DNA of 6,619 nucleotides from Negativicutes bacterium UBA1444 (lineage in GTDB: Bacteria > Bacillota > Negativicutes > UBA1444), in NCBI GenBank assembly GCA_002329525.1, contig DCTI01000008.1, forward strand, positions 5,093 through 11,711, given 5' to 3'. A program made the translations under genes and the position numbers. Below the pieces are notes generated by a model. The model did no database searches. It saw nothing but the letters and a program-made list of their open reading frames with translations, and was not told the origin of the DNA. Below are positions 1 through 5,122 of the stretch, piece by piece (within the stretch, counting starts at the first letter, position 1; each line of letters starts with the position of its first letter).

Positions 1-1698
1 CCGGAAGCCTATGTGGCCCAAACTGACACCTATATTGAAAAAGATTCCTCCATCAACGATGAAATTGACAAATTACGCCACTCAGCCACTAGCTCACTGT
101 TTGAACGGCGTGACGTGATCATCGTGGCCAGTGTGTCCTGCATCTATGGCCTCGGTTCACCAGACGAGTATTACAACATGGTTTTGTCACTTCGGCAGGG
201 GCAAATGCGCGACCGTGATGAGATTCTCCGGAAACTTATCGAAATTCAGTATGACCGGAATGATGTGGCGTTCAATCGTGGCAATTTTCGGGTTCGCGGC
301 GATGTGATCGAAGTGTTTCCGGCCAGCGCCAATGAAAAGGTTGTCCGGATCTCACTGTTTGGCGATGAAATTGAACGATTGCAGGAGGTTGACAGCATCA
401 CAGGTGAAATCTTGGCGGACCGGACGCATATCGCAATCTATCCGGCTTCCCACTATGTCACCTCGCGCGAAAACCTATTGCGGGCGGCGCATGACATCGA
501 AATTGAACTCGAGGAGAGACTTGCCTGGTTCAAGCAGCATGACAGGCTGCTTGAGGCGCAAAGACTGGAGCAACGAACCCGTTATGATCTGGAAATGATG
601 CAGGAAATGGGCTATTGTTCAGGAATTGAGAACTACTCCCGGCATCTGACCGGACGAGCTGCCGGCGAATCGCCGTTTACACTGGTGGATTATTTCCCGA
701 AAGACTTTCTGATTATTATCGACGAATCCCATGTTACGTTGCCTCAACTTCACGCCATGTATAATGGCGATCGTTCTCGCAAACAGTCGCTCATCGACTT
801 CGGCTTCCGCCTGCCGTCGGCGCTGGACAATCGACCACTCAAGTTCGAAGAATTTGAGGCTCGAATCCGTCAGATTATCTATGTTTCGGCCACACCGGCC
901 GACTATGAACTCAATATGGCGACCCAAGTCGCTGAACAAATCATTCGGCCTACCGGCCTAGTTGATCCGATCGTGGAAGTCCGGCCGGTTGATGGTCAAA
1001 TCGATGATCTGCTCAGTGAAATTCACGGCCGGATCGAAGCTCAGGAACGGGTGCTCGTGACCACCTTGACGAAAAAAATGGCCGAAAATCTGACGAACTA
1101 CTTTCGCGAGATGGGCATCAAAGTCCGTTATCTGCATTCGGAAGTGGAAACCATTGAGCGGGCGGAAATTATTCGCGGTTTGCGATCGGGCGAATTCGAC
1201 GTTCTGGTGGGAATCAACCTGCTGCGGGAAGGGCTGGATCTCCCCGAAGTGTCCTTGATCGCTATCCTCGATGCCGATAAGGAAGGGTTCCTTCGCTCCG
1301 ATACATCCCTGATCCAGACAATTGGCAGGGCTGCCCGCAATGTTCATGGCAAGGTCATCATGTATGGCGATCGCGTTACGGATTCCATGCGCCGGGCCAT
1401 TGAGGAGACAGACCGGCGACGGGTGGTGCAAGAAGCCTACAATTCCCGGCATGGAATTACGCCGACCAGCATTCAAAAAAAAGTGAAGGATTTGATTCAG
1501 ACTACAAAGGTCGCCGAGAGTCCGGCGCCGTATCTCACCAAAGAGGTACGCAAGCTGAGCCGGAAAGAGACTGTGGCCTTGATTGCCAAGTTGGAAAAAG
1601 ACATGCGGGCAGCGGCGAAAGCGCTGGAATATGAACGGGCAGCCGAGTTACGCGATATGATTTTCGAACTGCGCGAGGACAGCCACCGACCGAAATAA
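1..1698 (+). CDS. uvrB: UvrABC excinuclease subunit B, 5'-truncated by the window edge
   Basis: UvrB is the damage-verifying helicase-like subunit of nucleotide excision repair. It is loaded on DNA by UvrA and then recruits UvrC for incision. The frame is open from base 1 ([15 protein letters not shown]), so 565 residues are visible and roughly 95 N-terminal residues are missing compared with the usual ~660. The missing part holds the Walker A loop and the tyrosines of the damage-probing beta-hairpin; the window opens just after those tyrosines. Positions in the visible fragment: Walker B/DESH at 241-244 followed by [20 protein letters not shown] at 294-299; TTLTKKM at 354-360; [12 protein letters not shown] at about 402-413; and QTIGRAARN (helicase motif VI) at 439-447. 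A C-terminal UVR motif at about 524-559 ([22 protein letters not shown]) is the UvrC/UvrA contact. No frameshift is visible. The gene ends with TAA, 17 nt before the next gene on the same strand. Confidence 0.98.
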   Translation, partial: PEAYVAQTDTYIEKDSSINDEIDKLRHSATSSLFERRDVIIVASVSCIYGLGSPDEYYNMVLSLRQGQMRDRDEILRKLIEIQYDRNDVAFNRGNFRVRGDVIEVFPASANEKVVRISLFGDEIERLQEVDSITGEILADRTHIAIYPASHYVTSRENLLRAAHDIEIELEERLAWFKQHDRLLEAQRLEQRTRYDLEMMQEMGYCSGIENYSRHLTGRAAGESPFTLVDYFPKDFLIIIDESHVTLPQLHAMYNGDRSRKQSLIDFGFRLPSALDNRPLKFEEFEARIRQIIYVSATPADYELNMATQVAEQIIRPTGLVDPIVEVRPVDGQIDDLLSEIHGRIEAQERVLVTTLTKKMAENLTNYFREMGIKVRYLHSEVETIERAEIIRGLRSGEFDVLVGINLLREGLDLPEVSLIAILDADKEGFLRSDTSLIQTIGRAARNVHGKVIMYGDRVTDSMRRAIEETDRRRVVQEAYNSRHGITPTSIQKKVKDLIQTTKVAESPAPYLTKEVRKLSRKETVALIAKLEKDMRAAAKALEYERAAELRDMIFELREDSHRPK

Positions 1699-1702
1699 TT
1701 TG

Positions 1703-1708
1703 AAGGGG
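1703..1708 (+). promoter_or_regulatory. Shine-Dalgarno of the EamA transporter gene
   Basis: AAGGGG lies 7 nt before the TTG at 1716. An in-frame TGA at 1701-1703 leaves TTG 1716 as the only conventional start codon between that stop and the conserved first transmembrane helix, so this site fixes an unusual TTG start. Confidence 0.75.
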
Positions 1709-1715
1709 TATTGCT

Positions 1716-2603
1716 TTGAGTCAGGAAAAAACGAAGCATTGGCTGGGCGTGCTCTATGTAAATTGTGCAACGTTGGCCTGGGCGTCGAATATGGTAATGG
1801 GGCGAGTGCTGAAAGATGCTATCGGACCGATTACTTTGGCCTCCGCCCGCTTTGTTGTTGCATCAGTGATCTTTGCCTTGCTACTGCGGCAGCAACCGGC
1901 TGCGGATCGAAAGATAGGCAACGACCGGCTACTGCTGATCGGAATGGCGCTGACCGGAGTGGTTCTGTTTTCACCGGCTTTATATCTGGGGCTTCGTTAT
2001 ACTTCGGCCGTCAATGGGACTTTAATCAATGGAATCGGGCCGTTGATGACCGGGGCTATGGCGGCCGCAATATTGCATCAGCCAATGTCGCGGCGCCAAG
2101 TGGTCGGGGCGTTGGTAGGTTTGGTCGGAGTTGCCTATTTGATTACCAATGGAACAGCGGACTTCTGGCAGAATGCGCAATTTAACGTTGGCGATCTGAT
2201 CGTGCTGTTTTCTGTGGCGATCTGGGGACTTTATTCCGTGATGGGCAGCCGGGTGATGCGCAAGCGTTCCCCGATATCCACGACGGCCCTGTCGACGTTG
2301 CTGGGACTGCCAATGTTGATTCTGCTGTCTTTTTGGGAAATCCGCCATATTCCAGTGAACTTTGATGCAAAACTTTTGTTGGGAATCGTATACTTGGGGA
2401 TCGTTCCGGCGGCAGGCGGGTTTTACGCCTGGAATGCCGGTGTTTCCCGCCTCGGCCCGGGAGGGGCTATGGTCTTTTATAATACTTTACCCCTCTATGG
2501 CGCGCTATTGGGAGTCACTTTACTGGGAGAGCCATTGGGACTGTCACATGGGATCGGCGGACTGCTGATTATCGGCGGCAGCCTTTGGGCGGCGAAAAAA
2601 TAG
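1716..2603 (+). CDS. DMT superfamily (EamA-type) membrane transporter
   Basis: This is a 295-residue polytopic inner-membrane protein of the drug/metabolite transporter superfamily, typically proton-coupled exporters of amino acids, metabolites or drugs. The substrate cannot be read from sequence. Length and pattern fit the usual ten-helix form made of two tandem EamA repeats. Repeat 1 runs over about residues 9-145, with WASNMVMGR near 22-30, a helix-rich middle, and NGIGPLMTGAMAA near 105-117 ending near HQPMSRRQ. Repeat 2 runs over about 158-293, with WGLYSVMGSRVMRK at 170-183 and NTLPLYGALLGVTLLGEP at 256-273, the typical P...GE motif of EamA repeats. The TTG start follows an in-frame stop by a few codons and has a good ribosome site. 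The 17-nt gap to uvrB suggests joint transcription, but a functional link to DNA repair is not evident. The transcript should end at the hairpin at 2672-2716. The family call is secure; the function is unknown. Confidence 0.92.
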   Translation: MSQEKTKHWLGVLYVNCATLAWASNMVMGRVLKDAIGPITLASARFVVASVIFALLLRQQPAADRKIGNDRLLLIGMALTGVVLFSPALYLGLRYTSAVNGTLINGIGPLMTGAMAAAILHQPMSRRQVVGALVGLVGVAYLITNGTADFWQNAQFNVGDLIVLFSVAIWGLYSVMGSRVMRKRSPISTTALSTLLGLPMLILLSFWEIRHIPVNFDAKLLLGIVYLGIVPAAGGFYAWNAGVSRLGPGGAMVFYNTLPLYGALLGVTLLGEPLGLSHGIGGLLIIGGSLWAAKK

Positions 2604-2671
2604 CAGCAGCGCAGTAACGCTTCGTAGCACCGTAGTTTTGTTCTCTTGCCCATAGAAAAAAATGAAATCAG

Positions 2672-2716
2672 TTAAAATGAAAAACTGCCGATTCCATCGG
2701 CAGTTTTTCATTTTAA
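2672..2716. terminator. Bidirectional Rho-independent terminator between convergent genes
   Basis: A perfect 21-bp stem (2672-2692 pairing with 2696-2716) closes a 3-nt TCC loop. The GC-rich top is CTGCCGAT/ATCGGCAG, and the lower stem is A-rich on the left and T-rich on the right. Read on either strand it gives a GC hairpin followed by a U-rich tract. It lies 69 nt past the EamA transporter stop on the + strand and about 205 nt past the kimA stop on the - strand, as expected for a shared terminator of convergent genes. Confidence 0.93.
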
Positions 2717-2738
2717 AATAGATAGTGCAAAACATACT

Positions 2739-2784
2739 AATATGTTAAGTAGTATTATACAAATATAATATTACTTAACATATT
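2739..2784. repeat. 21-bp AT-rich palindrome (inverted repeat)
   Basis: The arms at 2739-2759 and 2764-2784 (core TATGTTAAGTA / TACTTAACATA) pair over 21 bp around a 4-nt CAAA loop, with one G.T pair (2752 with 2771). A short T run follows on the + strand (2783-2787). It could be a second weak terminator. It could also be a repressor operator, since the right arm contains the -35 hexamer of the promoter at 2775-2802. A third possibility is the end of a lost mobile element. The inverted repeat is certain; its role is not. Confidence 0.8.
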
Positions 2785-2802
2785 TTTATAATTTGATATA
2801 AT
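2775..2802 (+). promoter_or_regulatory. Putative sigma-A promoter P1 overlapping the palindrome
   Basis: TTAACA (2775-2780; 5 of 6 matches to TTGACA) and a consensus TATAAT (2797-2802) are separated by 16 nt. The predicted start is near 2809. The -35 lies in the right arm of the palindrome, so a protein binding there would occlude it. No convincing reading frame follows, so a product would be a short RNA or a transcript antisense to the 3' end of kimA. The surrounding DNA is very AT-rich, which raises the chance of a fortuitous match. Confidence 0.45.
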
Positions 2803-2813
2803 GATCTTTAAAA

Positions 2814-2871
2814 TCCTGTTGTTTAAATAAACAGGAAGAGCGGTACTGTAAACCGACAAAAGTGTTTACAG
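2814..2871 (+). other. Two small hairpins in the P1-P2 interval; possible short RNA or leader
   Basis: Hairpin 1 is TCCTGTT (2814-2820) pairing with AACAGGA (2830-2836) around a 9-nt loop. Hairpin 2 is CTGTAAAC (2846-2853) pairing with GTTTACAG (2864-2871) around a 10-nt loop. An alternative CGGT (2841-2844) / ACCG (2852-2855) pairing would exclude hairpin 2. Both hairpins lie just after the predicted P1 start. I do not recognise an RNA family, and neither hairpin has a terminator U-tract. This describes visible structure and is not a named gene. Confidence 0.3.
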
Positions 2872-2893
2872 CGGCTGATAAAATGAATATACT
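2865..2893 (+). promoter_or_regulatory. Putative sigma-A promoter P2, upstream of the LexA box
   Basis: TTTACA (2865-2870) and TATACT (2888-2893) each match the consensus at 5 of 6 positions and are separated by the ideal 17 nt. The predicted start is near 2900, immediately before the SOS box at 2901-2914. The promoter points rightward into the 3' end of kimA (antisense) and onward toward uvrA. Spacing to the LexA box is typical of a LexA-repressed promoter, which supports the call beyond the hexamers alone. Confidence 0.65.
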
Positions 2894-2900
2894 ATTAACG

Positions 2901-2914
2901 CGAACAAATGTTCC
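2901..2914. promoter_or_regulatory. LexA (DinR) SOS box
   Basis: CGAACAAATGTTCC fits the Bacillus-type SOS box consensus CGAACRNRYGTTYC at every position, with the palindromic core GAAC-N4-GTTC. It lies 7 nt after the -10 of P2, covering roughly +2 to +15, and 7 bp from the stop codon of kimA. LexA bound here would block rightward transcription until DNA damage triggers RecA-dependent LexA cleavage. No annotated gene starts directly downstream on the + strand, which makes its placement odd (see findings). Confidence 0.8.
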
Positions 2915-2921
2915 TAAGATA

Positions 2922-4811
2922 TCAGCCTTCTTTCAAATAATACGAAACGGTCACCACCGCAACCCGCGGATCATGCATCAACCGATTTTTGATGAAGAAG
3001 CCGGTTTGATTGTGAAGTAAATTATGCCACCATTTCTGAACTACAAACTGTGGAATTACTACTGTGATTAAATCGTCCTGGCGAAAAGCTTCTTCCTCGC
3101 TTTGGATATAATCCAGCAGGGGCGAAATGGTATCGCGGAAAGGCGACACCCGGATGATGAGAGGAACGTCCAGACCGAATTCGCTCCATTTGCGGCGAAG
3201 CTTTTCGGCAGATTCCGCATCGACGGACACATGGAACGCCCGGATGCTGTGGTAACCAGCTAAACGCTTCGCATACAATAAAGCCTTGAATGAAGCGCGG
3301 TTTAACGAAGCCAGAGGAACAATGATGTGACGCTCTTGATCTGCCCGAATAGTTCCCACTGCGCTTTTTTCACTGATTGGCAGGCTAAGCTGCTTGGCGA
3401 CGAGCGAATAATGGGCTTTGATTTTCAACATGCCGAAGATGAATACGGGGACCAGAATGCAAACGATCCAGGCACCATGCATGAATTTTGTGGCACCGAT
3501 GATCAGTACCGTAATAAAAGTAACGATGGCGCCAAACCCGTTGATGGCGGCCTTGTGCCGCCATCCGGCCGCTTTTCCTCGCACCCAGTGGACCCACATG
3601 CCCGACTGAGATAAGGTGAAGGAGGCAAAGACGCCGACTGCGTAGAGCGGCAGTAATAGATGGGTTTCTCCCTGAAAGAGTATGACCAGGATGGCCGAAG
3701 ACACGCCCAGAAATTCAATGCCGTTTGAAAAGTTCAGCCGTCCGCCTCTTTGGGCAAATTGGCGGGGCATATAACCATCCTTGGCAAGTAAGGACAACAA
3801 TAACGGCAGATCGGTAAAAGCCGTGTTGGCCGCCATAACCAAGATTAACGCTGTTGTCAACTGGATAATATAGAACATGGGAGAAGCCCCAAAAACCTGG
3901 CTGGCGATCTGGGCAATTACCGTTTCGTCAGGATTGGGCAGTGCGTGATATAAAGTGGCCAAGTAGGAAGTGCCGCCAAAGATGAACAATACGATAAGGG
4001 CCAGCAGAAACAGTACTTTGATGGCATTGGATTGAGCCGGTTCCCGGAAATTGGGGATTGCATTACTGACTGCTTCCACGCCGGTCAGGGCTGTACATCC
4101 GGAAGCGAACGCCCGTAAAATCAGAAACAGGGTGATTTCTCCCGTGAATTCGGGAACGGTGCGGATTGCCTGGGGAATGAAACCTCCCACATGGACTTTG
4201 TAGATTCCATAGATAATCATGATCAGCATGGCAAAAATGAAAGAATACGTAGGTATGCCGAACATGCGGGAGGAATCCTTAATTCCCCGCAGGTTGCCAA
4301 TTGTCAGCAACGTAATAAAAAATAATGTGATGGCAACACGATGCGGCAGCAATTCAGGAACCGCTGAGGTTATAGCGGCGGTTCCCGCAGAGGAACTGAC
4401 CGCTACGGTCAGAATGTAGTCAATGGATAGAGTCGCTGCCGCCGTCAATCCTGGCAGTGTGCCCAGATTGTCATGAGCGACAATATAGGACCCGCCGCCG
4501 CAGGGATAGGCCTCAATCGTTTGCCGGTAGGAAAAGACAAGTATGAATAGTAATGCCACGATTGCCATGGCAATGTGAAACATCTGTCCATAGGCCAGGA
4601 GCCCGATGACGGGAACCAACACGTAAAGGATTTCCTCGCCGGCGTAAGCGACCGAGGAAATGGCGTCGCTGGCCAGTACGGGCAACCCCCAGAACACGCT
4701 GAACTTTTCTTCGCTCAGTTTTTCATTGGGCAGAGTTTTTCCAATCAACGCCTGGGACAATTTTCCCCAAACCGTTTTAGGGGAAGGATAAACGAGGGAC
4801 GATGACACCAC
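2922..4811 (-). CDS. kimA: KimA-like potassium importer (APC superfamily, KUP-related)
   Basis: This 629-residue protein matches, by recalled comparison, Bacillus subtilis KimA (YdaO, 607 residues), a high-affinity K+/H+ symporter that works as a homodimer. The membrane part (about residues 40-465) has the usual 12-helix APC layout. KimA-like motifs are LASDAISSVAYAGEE at 46-60, SYRQTIEAYPCGGGSYIV at 94-111, DYILTVAVSSSAGT at 131-144 and TALTGVEAVSNAIPNF at 240-255. Residues corresponding to the K+-site positions reported for KimA are kept: D49, Y56, D131, Y132, T135, S139, T243 and E246. A cytosolic, universal-stress-protein-like C-terminal domain covers about 480-629 and ends HNQTGFFIKNR...VSYYLKEG. 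The start is GTG 4811; a second GTG at 4808 is equally possible. The gene is convergent with the EamA transporter and divergent from uvrA. It has no evident functional tie to repair. An amino-acid permease is the alternative, but the KimA-type C-terminal domain makes that less likely. Confidence 0.92.
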   Translation of the reverse strand: MVSSSLVYPSPKTVWGKLSQALIGKTLPNEKLSEEKFSVFWGLPVLASDAISSVAYAGEEILYVLVPVIGLLAYGQMFHIAMAIVALLFILVFSYRQTIEAYPCGGGSYIVAHDNLGTLPGLTAAATLSIDYILTVAVSSSAGTAAITSAVPELLPHRVAITLFFITLLTIGNLRGIKDSSRMFGIPTYSFIFAMLIMIIYGIYKVHVGGFIPQAIRTVPEFTGEITLFLILRAFASGCTALTGVEAVSNAIPNFREPAQSNAIKVLFLLALIVLFIFGGTSYLATLYHALPNPDETVIAQIASQVFGASPMFYIIQLTTALILVMAANTAFTDLPLLLSLLAKDGYMPRQFAQRGGRLNFSNGIEFLGVSSAILVILFQGETHLLLPLYAVGVFASFTLSQSGMWVHWVRGKAAGWRHKAAINGFGAIVTFITVLIIGATKFMHGAWIVCILVPVFIFGMLKIKAHYSLVAKQLSLPISEKSAVGTIRADQERHIIVPLASLNRASFKALLYAKRLAGYHSIRAFHVSVDAESAEKLRRKWSEFGLDVPLIIRVSPFRDTISPLLDYIQSEEEAFRQDDLITVVIPQFVVQKWWHNLLHNQTGFFIKNRLMHDPRVAVVTVSYYLKEG

Positions 4812-4817
4812 AATCAG

Positions 4818-4823
4818 CCTCCA
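4818..4823 (-). promoter_or_regulatory. Shine-Dalgarno of kimA
   Basis: On the - strand TGGAGG lies 6 nt before GTG 4811 and 9 nt before GTG 4808. Both spacings are acceptable, so the exact start differs by one codon at most. Confidence 0.8.
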
Positions 4824-4855
4824 GATGATTTAAGATTACTGAGGATCACCAAAAT

Positions 4856-4864
4856 AATATAGCA
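4856..4864 (-). promoter_or_regulatory. Putative extended -10 of the kimA promoter
   Basis: On the - strand TGC-TATATT forms an extended -10 element, giving a predicted start near 4849 and a leader of about 40 nt. No TTGACA lies at the standard 16-18 nt spacing: the nearest copies would give 10 nt or 21 nt. This fits a promoter that depends on an activator bound to the repeats at 4872-4909. Confidence 0.5.
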
Positions 4865-4871
4865 CAGGCTT

Positions 4872-4909
4872 TGTCAAAACAGTGTCAAAATTAATCCCAA
4901 CAGTGTCAA
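4872..4909 (-). promoter_or_regulatory. Phased TTGACA direct repeats, likely response-regulator site for kimA
   Basis: On the - strand TTGACA occurs three times, at 4909-4904, 4888-4883 and 4877-4872. The two proximal copies form TTGACA-N5-TTGACA with an 11-bp period. The distal copy is 21 bp further upstream and shares the 11-nt TTGACACTGTT with the middle one (4899-4909 and 4878-4888). All lie on roughly the same face of the helix. Relative to the predicted start they sit near -25, -36 and -57. Hexamer direct repeats with about 5-bp spacers are the known architecture of PhoP-type OmpR-family sites in Bacillota. The regulator itself is not in the window. Confidence 0.55.
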
Positions 4910-4968
4910 GAATCTATAAAAATGAAGATAAACCTGAAGAACAATTGGTTAAACGCTTCCCAGATCAC

Positions 4969-4998
4969 TTTACGATAATATTTATTTTTTAGTAAAAT
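4969..4998 (+). promoter_or_regulatory. Weak candidate promoter for uvrA
   Basis: TTTACG (4969-4974) and TAAAAT (4993-4998) are separated by 18 nt in an AT-rich stretch. A TATACT at 5002-5007 is an alternative -10 but lacks a good -35. A start near 5005 would give a leader of about 115 nt. No LexA box is visible nearby. Confidence is low because AT-rich DNA yields such matches easily. Confidence 0.3.
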
Positions 4999-5043
4999 AT
5001 TTATACTGACTTTCATGTGAAGACGACGGACTTCGGGCGTGCC

Positions 5044-5087
5044 GTGAATAGGGTGCCAAGAAAAATTCACTGCAGCCAGCGGCTGGC
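5044..5087 (+). other. Two hairpins in the uvrA 5' leader
   Basis: GTGAAT (5044-5049) pairs with ATTCAC (5065-5070) around a 15-nt loop. GCCAG (5075-5079) pairs with CTGGC (5083-5087) around a CGG loop. The second has no following T run, so it is not a normal intrinsic terminator. I recognise no riboswitch class. They may affect mRNA stability or translation, or be incidental. Confidence 0.3.
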
Positions 5088-5107
5088 AAAATATAAACAA
5101 GGGATAA

Positions 5108-5114
5108 AGGTGAT
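5108..5114 (+). promoter_or_regulatory. uvrA: Shine-Dalgarno that fixes the uvrA GTG start
   Basis: AGGTGAT is fully complementary to the 16S rRNA 3' tail and lies 8 nt before GTG 5123. Its own TGA (5111-5113) is an in-frame stop, so no start upstream of 5123 is possible except a non-canonical codon. Confidence 0.85.
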
Positions 5115-5122
5115 ACGAAATC

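Noticed and set aside
958..1476. 172-codon - strand open frame inside uvrB
   Set aside because: It is fully antisense to highly conserved helicase motifs of uvrB, and its translation has no domain features. It stays open only because of codon bias in uvrB.
2544..2735. 63-codon - strand frame across the EamA gene end
   Set aside because: It runs through the terminator hairpin and overlaps the EamA transporter coding region in antisense, so it is a shadow frame.
2862..3020. Short + strand frame (52 codons from GTG 2862, or from ATG 2883) downstream of P1/P2
   Set aside because: It has no properly spaced ribosome site, most of it is antisense to the kimA 3' end, and the peptide is not hydrophobic or otherwise recognisable.
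4939..4950. GAACAATTGGTT upstream of uvrA as a LexA box
   Set aside because: The half-sites are separated by 5 nt instead of 4, and the right half lacks the final C. It does not fit GAAC-N4-GTTC.
5075..5087. GCCAG/CTGGC hairpin as a terminator or attenuator before uvrA
   Set aside because: The stem is only 5 bp and is followed by AAAATATAAAC, not a T run.
4906..5100. 64-codon - strand frame in the kimA-uvrA gap
   Set aside because: It has no recognisable domain, lies over the uvrA leader and candidate promoter, and has AT-driven composition, so it is probably spurious.
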